Below are positions 10,112-21,300 of a stretch of 64,000 nucleotides of DNA, in pieces. The DNA is taken from assembly GCA_018398585.1 (NCBI GenBank), contig JAGTTD010000010.1, forward strand, positions 6,961,501 to 7,025,500. Direction: 5' to 3'. Positions within the stretch are counted from its first letter, which is position 1. Each line of letters starts with the position of its first letter. The translations under genes and the position numbers were made by a program. The notes under the pieces were generated by a model. That model did not search any database. It was not told the DNA's origin and saw only the letters and a program-made list of their open reading frames with translations. This DNA is from Simmondsia chinensis. Taxonomy: Eukaryota > Streptophyta > Magnoliopsida > Caryophyllales > Simmondsiaceae.

Positions 10112-11890
10112 GAGGGCAAATTTGCAGTGGGACAACTTTTTCTTACTAAACAAGATGTGATAGAGGCTGTGCAGCTGTATTTGGGAAGAAAAAGTCAATT
10201 TTGTAAGACAGTTGAATCAACTCCGTTGAAGTTAGTGTTGAAATGTAAGAAGAGTTATTATCCACGGTGGTTAAGGGCATGTGTTCTAGATTCGCAATTC
10301 CCTTAATTCACGGTTGTAACGTACAAACGTCCTCACACATGTGTCAGTGATGTGTTTGACCAGAACCATCACTTGGTAAGCTCATCCTTTGCTACCCAAC
10401 ATGTAACGGACCTTGTTAGAACACAAGTATTAGTTTCTCCGACTTTTATTGCTCAAGTTATCTCCGATCATTTTCGATTAAAGATTACATATAAAACGGC
10501 TTGGTTGGTGAAACAAAGAGCAATTGACAATATATTTGGCACCTTTGAGCTCTCATATGCAAAGCTTCCCCAACTTTTGAGGGCGATTAAAAGATCAAAT
10601 CCTAGTACAAAAACTGTATTCAGAAGTATTAGAACTTCAGACCCTTTTGTCCAGTTTTTTGACAAAGCTTTTTGGTCGTTCAGGGTAACCATACAAAGGT
10701 TTTAGTATTGTCAGCCTTTCATATCAATTGATGGTACCCATCTTTATGGCAAGTATAAAGGAACATTGTTACTTGTTGTTGCTTCTTATGCCAATAATCA
10801 AGCATTTCCCATAGCATTTGCTCTCGTAGAAGGAAAGAGTAATGCTAGTTGGTCATGGTTCATGAAGTACTCGAAAAGGCAAGTAATAGGGGATAGAGAA
10901 GTCTGTGTGATTTCAGATCGTCACGCTGGAATAATGAATGTAATGAGTAGAAGAGAATGGAGGGAGCCCAATGCCTATCATAAGATTTGTTCAAGACACC
11001 TTGTATCTAATGTGAATGTAAGGTTTCGAAATACAGCTTTGAAAAATTTGACACACTATGCTGCAAGGCGGGCTCAACCTAAGAAATTCAACTCCACATT
11101 CGATAGAATCGGCAAGTTGAATATCGATGTCCGCAATATCTTGGTGAAATTGGCCTGAACAAGTGGGGTCTTCGCCATGACCAAGGGAAGCGATATTGGC
11201 TCATGACTACGAATATGGCTGAAATGAAATCATGAATGCGGTGCTAAAGGAAGTTCGCTACCTTCCTATCACTTCACTTGTAGAGTTGACCTTCTATCGG
11301 ACAAATAAGTGTTTTGCTCAACGGCGACGAATTGTAGGTGAGCTTCTCACTGGAGAGAAAACTTGTTTGCCCAAAAATCAATGAAATATTGGAGTCCAAT
11401 AAGGCCAAGGTGCGACATCATCGCGTTGAAGTATTTGATTACCAAAGAGGCATATATGAGGTCATCACTATGGTAGGTGATAGGACAAGAGGAAAAGGAG
11501 GTTATAAATAGACCATTAACCTTAAAGAAAAAGCTTGCTCCTGTCAAAAACTACAGTTACATGGTATTCCATGTGCTCATGTTCTAGCCGTATGCTACAG
11601 TAAAAATTATGATCCTTTATCATTCATGAACCCGTATTATTCCCTTCCTATGTATCGTGACTCATACGAGCCAAAGTTCTATCCAATTCTGGACAAGGGA
11701 TATTGGGAGCCATATGATGAACCTAAAATAATCTCGAATCCTAGTTTAAAGCGAAGCCAAGGCCACCCACCCTCAAAACAAATTGAAGATGAGATGGATG
11801 AGAATGACGATACACGGAGGGTCACATGTGGATTTTGTAAGGGAAAAAGGTCATAATGTACTAACATGTAAGAAAAAAAAAAGAGCACAT
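10112..11890 (+). pseudogene. Mutator-like (MULE, MuDR type) transposase pseudogene
   Basis: The reading order is that of plant MURA transposases. An N-terminal DNA-binding region comes first (GKFAVGQLFLTKQDVIEAVQ ... YYPRWLRACVLD ... KRPHTC) at 10112-10350, then the core. IDGTHLYGKYKGTLLVVASY (10728-10790) holds the first catalytic Asp, VISDRHAGI (about 10910) the second, and a diverged TTNMAE near 11210 the likely third acidic residue. A SWIM zinc finger follows (ACSCQKLQLHGIPCAHVLA, about 11530-11590), then a terminal zinc knuckle (CGFCKGKGHNVLTC) that needs a one-base shift at the A-run near 11845. Stops and frameshifts lie near 10305, 11156, 11230 and elsewhere. The left side is cut by the gypsy LTR. 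It would bind and cut terminal inverted repeats in the nucleus if intact. Confidence 0.9.
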
Positions 11891-12028
11891 GCTTTATTTG
11901 CAGCTAGTAATAGTGAAATATATGACGATAATATTTATTTATGTTTTATTTATATTATTTTTTATCTAGTATTTCGTTATTTACACATATTTATTAATTT
12001 TGATAAACTTTATTATGTAACAACATAG

Positions 12029-13640
12029 ATGGAGCCAGGCCTGGTTCAGCCTCCTACAGCTGCAGCCTTAGCATAGAAGTGCTGCAATATGGGAGGGAGA
12101 GTTGAGTTTGATATTCTATCGGTCGTAGTTTTAAGGGGTTTTTTTTTTTTTTTTTTTATCAACATAGTTTTAAGTTTATTATTACTTATAATTATATTGA
12201 TATTTCTTTGGTTACTTGGTATAGTTGAATGCTTGATCATACTTTGTTTGACTAATTCATTTAATAGACTTATAAAATATCTATATGTTTTGTTGTTCAT
12301 ACTGGTTTGCTTGTTGTTACAGGATGTGGGCGTTCTCACTTGTCGCCACCATGTAACTTGTTTACTAGGTCACTGGAGGGTGGATGATCGGATTTTACAC
12401 TATGTTAGGTGTGTTGGACTTTTTGGAGTCCACTGACTGATTAGTGTGTCTCTAGATCACCCTCTGATAACTACATTGGTTGATAGGTGGCGACAAGAGA
12501 CCCACAGTTTTCATCTAACTCCTGGGGAGGCAGCAATCACCCTACAAGATGTTTCTATCTTGATAGGGTTGAGGGTAGATGGGAATCCCGTCATTGGTAG
12601 CAGTGACGTAGATTGGTCGGCGTTGGCAGAGGAGCTACTTGGGATCCGGCCTACCCCTGTTGATTTACATGGCTTCGTCAGTACTTGTACTACTTGCCTG
12701 ATGATGCCCCTGATATTCAGATTCAATATGCTGCAAAGGCATATATTTTTACATTAATTGGTGGCCTGTTATTTGGAGACAAGACAGGCAATGAGATACA
12801 ACTCATATATCTGCCTCTACTTCGTGATTGGGATGCAGTGGCAGAATATAGTTGGGGAAGTGCGACGTTAGTTTTTAAGTACCAACAACTATGTCGGACA
12901 TCATGACGAGGAGTGCATGAGATTGCTCGTCCTCTTATGCTTGTACATGTTTGTTATATATTCTTTTGTGAAAATTTTATTTTTTATATGATTATGTCTG
13001 TGATATGTGTTATTTTTTTTATATAAATATAGTTATGGTCATGGGAGCGAATCCCTATAGGTCGACCAGACTAAACTCCCCATTTTTGTAGAGATGATGA
13101 TGATCCACTTGGATGCATGTGTTTTTATTATTTAATAAATTTGTGTAATAATGGTTGAATTTATGTATTTATGAAATCAAATTTTTGTTCAAAAGGTGGA
13201 TACATAATGTTTCTTGTATTGATGCATCGAGAAATCTTACATACTATAGGAGCACGTTTGATTTACAAAATAGTAATCGGGTAAAAATTATACTTATTTT
13301 TATATTTATATTCATATTTTATTTATTATTTATGACAAATCTTTTATTTTTTTTATTTTAGATCGCATGGACTCCTTATACAGATGAGATTATTGCATCG
13401 CTTCCAACCATATGCGGCCATGGTAGACATATTTGGCGTAGTGTAGTGCCACTCATCTATTTTGATATCGTTGAATTGCATTTTCCGGATTGTGTGACGC
13501 ATTAGTTTGGGATGCAACAACATATCCCAATGAATTCCAGTCCTTTTGTTGATTTACATGCTCTTGATTGACACGGTAAATAGGACCGATTGGGCGAGAC
13601 ATCATGAGGTGTATTTGTCGATGTGGAGTAGGTGGGCAAA
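12029..13640 (+). pseudogene. Plant mobile domain (PMD / MAIN-like) pseudogene
   Basis: It begins with MEPGLVQPPTAAALA at 12029. After an intron-like AT/T-rich stretch it continues as DVGVLTCRHHV..LLGHWRVDD...VRCVGLFGVH, DHPLITTLVDRWRQETHSFH, LTPGEAAITLQDVSILIGLR and ADEELLGIRPTPVDLHG-like segments (12320-12700). YLPLLRDWDAVAEYSWGSA follows (to 12900), and finally WTPYTDEIIASLPTICGHGR, IWRSVVPLIYFDIVELHFPD and FGMQQHIPM at 13360-13540. This order is characteristic of the plant mobile domain, found in the MAIN/MAIL1 proteins and in transposon-borne relatives. Stops and frameshifts are frequent. Its position 140 bp after the Mutator transposase, on the same strand, suggests it was cargo of that MULE, which is known for this domain family. 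Confidence 0.85.
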
Positions 13641-14035
13641 TATAATTTGATATTTTACTATTTCAATATATTTCAATTATACTTGATAATTTTTTTAATT
13701 TATATACTAAAATATAATTTTTTATTCAATTAAAAATATAATAAATTAAATAATTTAACAACATCAAGTCAAATTTATTCTCTTCCTCTGCACCCCACAC
13801 CCGGAAATGAAACCCTAACACTTCTTGCATCTCCCCCTACTTCTAACACCGCGTAGCAGCCAGTGAACGAGTGGATGATCTTCACCGGTAGTTCGTGAAC
13901 TAGCGCACTGCAGCGAAATAGAACAGCGGTTCTCATTCGAACACCACGAGCAGCTACGAAGCAACCAGCGAACTAGCGAACGATTCTTCATCGGTAGTTC
14001 GTGAACCAGCGCACAGCCGCAAAATTGAACAACAG
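13641..14035. other. AT-rich spacer with a short duplicated motif
   Basis: No gene seen. A roughly 110 bp unit is present twice (about 13872-13930 and 13984-14040), marked by TCGGTAGTTCGTGAAC and CAGCGCAC. The right edge of the Mutator element may lie here, but no terminal inverted repeat could be matched. Confidence 0.5.
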
Positions 14036-14640
14036 ATGACTAATTAACAACCCTAATTTCATTCTTTAATGTATTTACCTATTGTACCAAGATTTTAATC
14101 GATTTTTTACTAGAATGACAAAGCTTTAAAGCAAATTTGTCTTATTCTTTGGTAGTTCGTGCTAATTAACAAATTAGTTGGTAGTTAATTTTTGCTATAA
14201 GCCCATGTATGTTGTTCGTTGGTAATTAACAACCCTAATTGAATTATTCGCTGTATTGACCCACTATACCCAGAATTTGTATGATTTTTTTGCTAGATTT
14301 ACAAAGCTTCAAAGCGAATTTGTCTATTTATGTTGGTAGTTCATGTTATGTTTGCTAAATTAACAAATTAGTTAGTAGTTCATATTTGTTATAAGCTTAT
14401 GTTTGTTGTTCATTGGCGATTAACAACCCTAATTCAGTTCTTCGCTGTATTGACACTTTGTATCCAGATTTTGAAGGATTTTTTGCTAGATTGTCAAAGC
14501 TTCAAATAGAATTTGTCCCTTTTCTATTGATAGTTCATGTTATATTTGCTGAATTAATAAATTAGTTGGTAGTTCGTATTTGTTATAAGCCCATGTCTGT
14601 TATTCGTTGGCGATTAACAACGCTAATTCGGTTCCTTTTC
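14036..14640 (+). repeat. Tandem repeat, about 3 copies of 180-194 bp
   Basis: The marker ATTAACAACCCTAATT recurs near 14045, 14225, 14418 and 14612 (last copy ACAACGCTAATT). Between the markers lie conserved segments TTCGCTGTATTGAC, GATTTTTTGCTAGATT, AAAGCTTCAAA and TTGTTATAAGCCCATGT. Periods are about 180, 194 and 194 bp. The array ends shortly before the CACTA arm. Confidence 0.85.
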
Positions 14641-14819
14641 AATGTAAATGACTAATTCGAACACTAATATGTTTGACATTGGTTTTAGAGTGTGTGATTA
14701 GTTATATATTATGGTTTATAATTTATAGAAATATTAGTTTTGAGATTGTTTCTGACATTGCTCTTGTTGTTGACATTCAAATTGAATATTGTTGATGTTA
14801 TTGAAGAGGATCCCACATA

Positions 14820-15107
14820 ATCTAACATTGAAGTTGCTGAGGAGGTCTTCAACAGATGTCAAACTCATGGTCATGTATTTGGTTATGGGGAAGGAGTAAG
14901 GCCTAGTGATTTTAGAGGACCCTCTTCTACCATGCTCGAGCTTCTTAAAAAATTTCGTCAATATGAGAGGGCAAAACGAGCATTTCTTAAGGAGAATAAG
15001 AAATTTGTTGATTTGGTAGCTTGAGTAAAAGGTCTAAAGGATGGAGCTCGTAACGATGGGTCAAGTACTCCATCCCTATCTACTGAGATGGACGACTTCA
15101 TTGATTA
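14820..15107 (+). pseudogene. C-terminus of Ptta/En/Spm-type CACTA protein (left arm)
   Basis: The frame reads VAEEVFNRCQTHGHVFGYGE, GVRPSDFRGPSSTMLELLKK, a basic coiled-coil-like stretch to KKFVDLVA, a TGA stop, and then a tail ending STEMDDFID at TAA 15105-15107. It is about 75% identical by eye to the copy at 24082-24370 on the other strand. The HVFGYG..PSD signature followed by a short coiled coil is typical of the C-terminal end of plant Transposase_24 proteins of CACTA elements. Only this end of the gene is present. Confidence 0.7.
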
Positions 15108-16945
15108 AGTATTATGAGGTCTTTGGTAATCTTCTTCTTCTTCTTCTTTTTTTTTTTTTTTTTCTTTTTTCTCTCTCTCTCTTTTTGTTTCTCCTTAGTT
15201 TTCACTTATCTATGTTGAGATATTCATTGAGAATTTATTATTGAGTTATTTGAAATTATTGTGGATTTGGACTTTGTGACTGAGTTCTATGTGGAGTTTG
15301 AGAATGTTGTGGATTTATGACTCAGATTGTGTATTGTAGAGGTTTTTTTTTTTTTTTTTTTTTTTGAACACGTGTATTGTGTATTGTAGAGTTTAAGTTT
15401 GTGATTTTCTTGACCTCCTATACATGCCCCCAGTGAAAGACTTTTTTGGATCCACAACTAGGTTATAGTTAGGTAAATTGTCAGTTTTGAGTCGAGCCCT
15501 CTGACACCTAATGAGAGATGCAATTCAATAATATCATAATTGCATATAAAATGCAAAAGAAATTAAAAAGAATTTGGAATCATAAAAGTAGAAGTCCTTG
15601 TAAAATCATCCTTAGAAAGAATAACACCATTGCTTTGCTAGACTACAACAATAAGGTTAGGACATAAACCACTCTAATGGTATTAACTTTAAACTTAATT
15701 AGAATGAAGTTAGAATTTTATCGGGATTTGTGTCAGTGGTCTCCATCTCTCACAAGACCTGTGGCTAGTCAGTTTTGCTCGTTCGTGTGGCTAGTGTCGA
15801 CTTGTGTTGAAAGGTTTATCGCCATTAAATGTTCTGCACACTATCAAAGATGGGCGATATTAACCCTTTAGGACACTACAACACACGCCTCAACAACGAT
15901 GACTTTTCCCAAATCCAGACGCATCAATTTCTAATTACAGTTAATTATTCATACTTATATAGTTATTCTTATTATGAAATTTATGATTTATGATATTTAA
16001 ATTATTCCTAAGAGCATTTTGTTAGTATTTTGCAGAGAAAAATGACAATATGGAGTTATTTCTAGACTGTATGATTGAATTTTATGTGAGTTTGAGATTC
16101 ATGGATTTAGGACTTTGTGTTTCAATATGGAGTTGAGAGCTTGCAATCATTTTGTATTCATTAAAAAATCATTATTTTTTGAACAGATAAAAAATCATTA
16201 TTGAGTTATTTGGAATTGTTGTTGAGTTTGGACTATGTGGTTGAATCCTAGGTGGAGTTTAAAAATGTTTTGAATTTGTGACACTGTGATTGAGTCTATT
16301 ATGTGGAGATTGTGTTTAGAATTGTATTGTTTAAAAAGCAAAGAAATTTTCTTTTTGGTCAGTTTTATGTTGATTACTTTATTATAGTTTTCATCTGTTT
16401 TATATTTTATTTGCTTAGTATGTTATGTGTACCCATTATTGATGCTCAGATGACAATAATTTTCTAACATGAGTGTTGTATTTACTTTTTCAAGTGTTGG
16501 AACACTGCACTGCAAATATTTGTTTTTGTTGGAACTTTTATTTGTGAACCTTTGTTGGATTTATAGTTTTTGCTAAGTTTTTAGGTGACAAATTTAACAA
16601 TGTATGCTTTTAGTATTTTTGGTATGTAAATTGGCTTTTGTGAGTACTTGGATATTTAAGTTTCAATAATATCTTTATTTTTTTTATTAGAATTCATTGA
16701 GACATTGAATGATATGTAAAATTTATTTCTGTATGGCTATATTGTACTATTCTATAGATGTTACAAATGAAATAAAATGTTGTTATACTATATTTAGGTA
16801 CCGGTGCTATAAACAACTCGAAAATTGTCCTTATATGGATGTACATGTGTTGTAAACAATCAGAAAATTATCTTTATATTGCAAAAATGTACAGGTATTT
16901 ATGAATGTATATATTGCACTATATGAATATACATGGTTTTTAACG
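14820..16945 (+). mobile_element. CACTA 3' tail, left arm of a large inverted repeat
   Basis: The whole stretch is the reverse complement of 17511-18322 joined to 23240-24370. Examples are the segment around 15677-15870 versus 23430-23625, the segment around 16040-16130 versus 18280-18310 plus 23240-23290, and 16550-16945 versus 17511-17900. It contains the C-terminal part of a Ptta/En/Spm-type protein (14820-15107), then long A/T-rich 3' DNA. It ends in TTTTTAACGTC, a subterminal-repeat motif. Pyrimidine and poly-T tracts differ in length between arms. Confidence 0.85.
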
Positions 16946-17510
16946 TCGTTAATAATCATTGTTGATAATCACAAGAAAAAGGGTAATTAACGACAATGAT
17001 TATCGCTGTTAAAAGCCTTATTTACCATCGTTAATACTATTAACGAATGGGAAACATCCTGTCGTTCGTCGTCGTTATTGCTTTCGATGTTAATACTATC
17101 TGGGATCAACGACCACTAAAATGAGCCGTAGTTATAAAGTATCCACGACAGTATATCATGTCTGTCGTTAAAAGTGAAATCAATAATGACGGCACAAGTT
17201 ATCGTTAAAAGTAAAATCTTTAATGTTAGGAGGCAGCATCGTTAAACGGTTGATTAATAAACGATAACAATTGTCGCCCGGTACAAATATTTACCGCCAT
17301 ATAGGAAAAAGTTTTAACGATGACAAACACTGTTGTTAAAATTTTTTGCGCTACTAATTGAAAATAGTAACGACAATATAGATCGTCATTGTTAAAAAAT
17401 AGCAACAATAATAAACCGTCGTTAAAACGTTTTCCATCAATTAATGACAACAAAAGCCGTCGCTAAAAATGCTTCCCCATCAAAGACAATTATAACAGAA
17501 AAATTTATTG
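16946..17510. repeat. CACTA subterminal repeat cluster at the centre of the inverted repeat
   Basis: This spacer between the two arms is packed with short variants of TCGTTAAAAG and TTAACGACAA in both orientations. A terminal-repeat-like CACAAGAAAAAGGG sits at 16970-16983, close to the canonical CACTACAAGAAAA start of many plant CACTA elements but lacking TA. Such clusters bind the element's own DNA-binding protein in characterised CACTA elements. No ORF of note. Confidence 0.75.
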
Positions 17511-18322
17511 ACGTTAAAAACCTGTACATTCATATAGTGCAATGCATACATTCATAAATACCTGTACATTTATGCAATATAAAGATAATTTTCTGATTGT
17601 TCGCAACACTTGTACATCCATATAAGGACAATTTTTAGGTTGTTTATAGCACCGGTACATAAATATAGTATAACGACATTTCATTTCATTTGTAACACCT
17701 ATAGAATAGTACAGTATAATCATACAGAAATAACTTTTACATATCATTCAATGTAGCAATGAATTCTAATAAAAAATAAAGATATTATTGAAATTTAAAT
17801 ATCCAAGTATTCGCAAAAGTCAATTTACATACAAAAAATGCTAAAAGCATACATATAAAATATGTCACCTAAAAACTTAGCAAAAACTAAAAATCCAACA
17901 AAGGTTCACAAATAAAAGTTCTAACAAAGACAAAAAATTGCAATGTAGTCTTCCAACACCTAAAAAAGTAAATACAACACTCATGTCAGAAGATTATTAT
18001 CATCTGAGCATCAATAATGGGTACACACAACAGACCGAGCAATAAAAAAAAAAAAAGATAAAAACTATAATAAAGTAATAATTATAAAACTGACCAAAAA
18101 GGAAAATTCTATGCTTTTTAATACAATACAATTACAAACCCAATCTCCACATTATAGACTCAATCACTGTGTCACAAATTCAAAACATTCTTAAACTCCA
18201 TCTAGGATTCAACCACATAGTCCAAACTCAAAAACAATTCCAAATAACTCAATTATGTGTTTTTAATGAGTACCAAAATAATTGCAAACTCTCAACTTCA
18301 TACTGAAATACAATGTCCTAAA
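17511..18322 (-). mobile_element. CACTA 3' tail, right arm, part 1
   Basis: Reverse complement of the inner part of the left arm (about 16040-16945). It ends at the 14 bp target site TACAATGTCCTAAA (18309-18322), where the L1 element is inserted. The arm resumes at 23240. Confidence 0.85.
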
Positions 18323-21300
18323 ACTTTATTTATGGAGTGAGAAGTGGGTAGCTGAAGAGAGAGAAGCTCTCGTTTTCTCTCTCTTCAACAGGGCATTAAT
18401 GGCCCTCAAAAAAAAGAAAAAGAAATGGAAAAAGCAAGCCATCTCCTTCCCAAGGAAGAAATCAACGACCCCCTCTAATGGCGTCTCACCTCTTTGCTTC
18501 CGTTTGGCCACAACCTCGCTCCCCTATGCTTTTATTCATTGTATGCTTCCTCTTTCCACCCTTACCAAGTCCTTGCTGCTCAAAAACGCCAATCTCAGAA
18601 AACCCCTAACACATCTGGAGAAATAGAACATAAAATGGCCTAATCAGGGAAAAAGGGAAGAGGAGATGAAAGTTCTCTCCCCAATCGGCTTTGCATGTGG
18701 GAATCTGGGGGAGGAAAGGCTAGATCTGCAGCCTACCCTCTAGATCAAAGGAAGAGGATGCCAAAAGCCCCTCTATGGACCTGTAGTGGCGGCAAGGTGC
18801 TGAAACTCCAATTGCATGAGGACAGAGTTGTTTGGAGCTTCCCAAGCTTCTTAAGGAAGAAGGTTTGCGTGAAGGTAGGTTCTATGGCGTCCAGACGAAA
18901 GAGACGCGGTTGCATGTACAAGCTTCAGCTCTCAGGTATTTCTTTACCCACTTTCTCTGTTTTATTTTCCTCCGAACGAGCTTCGGGCTCATGGCTTTGC
19001 CTGTGGGTAATGGCTTATTAGCCTAGTGCTATAGTGGTGGTTTTGTATTCTTTTTGTGTGATTATGAAGTTTCTTGTCTGGAATATTCGCGGTTTGGCCA
19101 GTGGGCCAGCCAGCAAGAACTGGAAGGCCTTATCAGAAAGTTTAAGCCGGACCTAATGGCTATCCTTGAAACGTTAACGAATGAGCAAATAGTTAGGAAA
19201 GTACTACCCAGACTGGGATTTGACCAAAGCCAGTATTCCCCAGCGGTTAATCATGTTGGGGGATTATGGCTAGCATGGCACTCTTCAAGGTGCCAGGTGG
19301 ATATTGTCACCCATGACCATAGGGTAGCCCACACAGTAGTCACGGATTTGGAAGTTAGGAATAATGGCATTGTTTCTTTTGTCTATGCCCCAGCAAAAGA
19401 AAACGAAAAAGATGGTTTCTGGAACACTCTCGTTAACCAGGCTCCCCACCATGATGTCCCATGGTGTGTGATTGGTGACTTCAATGAATTGATGAGCCCG
19501 GCAGATAAAGCAGGTGGCTCACCACCACCTGCTCGACGGTATACCAGACTTAACGAGTTTTGTGCAGGTCTTGATCTTGTAGAACTTCCATGGACAGGTC
19601 AGAAATTTACATGGGCCAGGTCTGTTAATGACACTCTTATCCAGGAGAAGCTGGACCGGGCGGTGGTTAATGCAGCCTGGTCCAGACTCTTCCCTCGGTC
19701 TTTCATTTATAAAGGTTTTTGTCCAGTTTCGGACCACACCCCGATCTTCTTGTGCATGGAGGAATCTGGGCTGTCCAAAGCAGCCCCATTCCGGTTCCAG
19801 GCAGGTTGGGCGAATTTTAAAACTACAGGGTCCTTAATCAAGCATGCCTGGGCTACCAAGCATAGGGAGTCCAGAATGTTTGAAGTTACTCAGAGACTTA
19901 AGAATATTAAGCGAAATCTAAAAGAGTCCAAAGAACTTTCTCTTGGGTATCTGAAAACCAAGGTTGAAAAGAACGAGTCCAAGATTCGTGACATTATGGA
20001 CTTGTTGGAGGTGTGTCCTAACAACCCCCAACTAAACTAGAAACTTAAACGCATGATCTTGCAACGGGAGAAACTCCTGTTCTTTAATCATAAGTATTGG
20101 GCGAAATATTGGAGGAAGGAATGGCTCACTAAAGGTGATAGAAATTCGAGCTTCTTCCACGCCACTGTACTTGCTAAGAGAAGGCGAAGAGGGATTATGG
20201 AATTAAAGAACGATATTGGCATGTCCATTACGGATAAAGTTGAGATAGCGGATACCTTCATTAGGGAGTTTAAGGCAAGGTTTAGATCCAATGGATCCAG
20301 ACCCCATTTTCCCTCTATTTCTGTGGTGGGAAGATCTCGGAGGAGGATAACAACCTCCTTATCTCTGAGGTCATTGATGAAGAAATCAGGAGTGCACTCT
20401 TTGAAATGAACCCTCATAAGACGCCGGGCTCGGATGGTTTTACGGCCTTCTTTTATCAGAACTACTGGGATGTTATTGGAAAAGATATCTGCCAGGCCAA
20501 CAGATCTACCCTTAGGGGAGGCTCTCTCCTTTAGGAAGTTAACCACACCTTTATTACTCTCATTCCTAAAGTTGATGCACCCCAAACGGTGAATCACTTT
20601 AGGCCCATAAGCCTATGTAATGTCTTGTATAAGATCATCGCTAAAATTCTTACGAACAGGTTAAAACCGATCCTATCGAAAGTAGTGAGCCAATGGCAAG
20701 CCGCTTTTGTTCCAGGGAGGGCAATCCAGGATAATATCCTGATTGCTCATGAGGTGATGGCAAGTTTCAAGAAGAAGCAGGGAAGATCGGGTTGGGCCGC
20801 GGCAAAACTGGACATGGAAAAGGCGTACGATAGGGTCGAGTGGGCCTTTTTGGAAAAAACTTTTTCTCAATTGGGGTTCCATGAGAAATGGGTGGGATGG
20901 GTGATGGAGTGTGTAACCTCCACATCCTTCTCTATCCTCATTGACGATAAGCCAATGGGATGGTTTACCCCGTCGAGGGGTCTTAGACCGGGGGACCCTT
21001 TATCCCCATATTTGTTCATTCTTTGCCTAGAAGTTTTGGCAGCAAACATGCAGGAGCTGAGTAAATATAAGAAGTCAGGAATAGGAATCCGAATAGCGAA
21101 AGGATGCAAGCCGATCCCTAGTCTTTTCTTTGCAGATGACTGTCTGTTGTTCTGCGAAGCTAAGATCGAGGCCGTTTAAAGACTCCAAAGAGTGGTGGAT
21201 CATTTCTGTGAGGACTCCGGGTTGAAAGTCAACAGGATAAAATCTTTGGTTATCATTTCTAAGAATATGGATAGAGGCCATAAACAAAGGATAGGGGACA

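Noticed and set aside
12029..13640. PMD sequence as a functional host MAIN/MAIL1 gene
   Set aside because: Several stops and frameshifts break the domain, and it sits next to a Mutator transposase, so it is annotated as a transposon-borne pseudogene.
18695..19021. ORF1 of the L1 element
   Set aside because: The 108-residue ORF has no zinc knuckle or RRM-like motif and overlaps other open frames; ORF1 appears to be absent.
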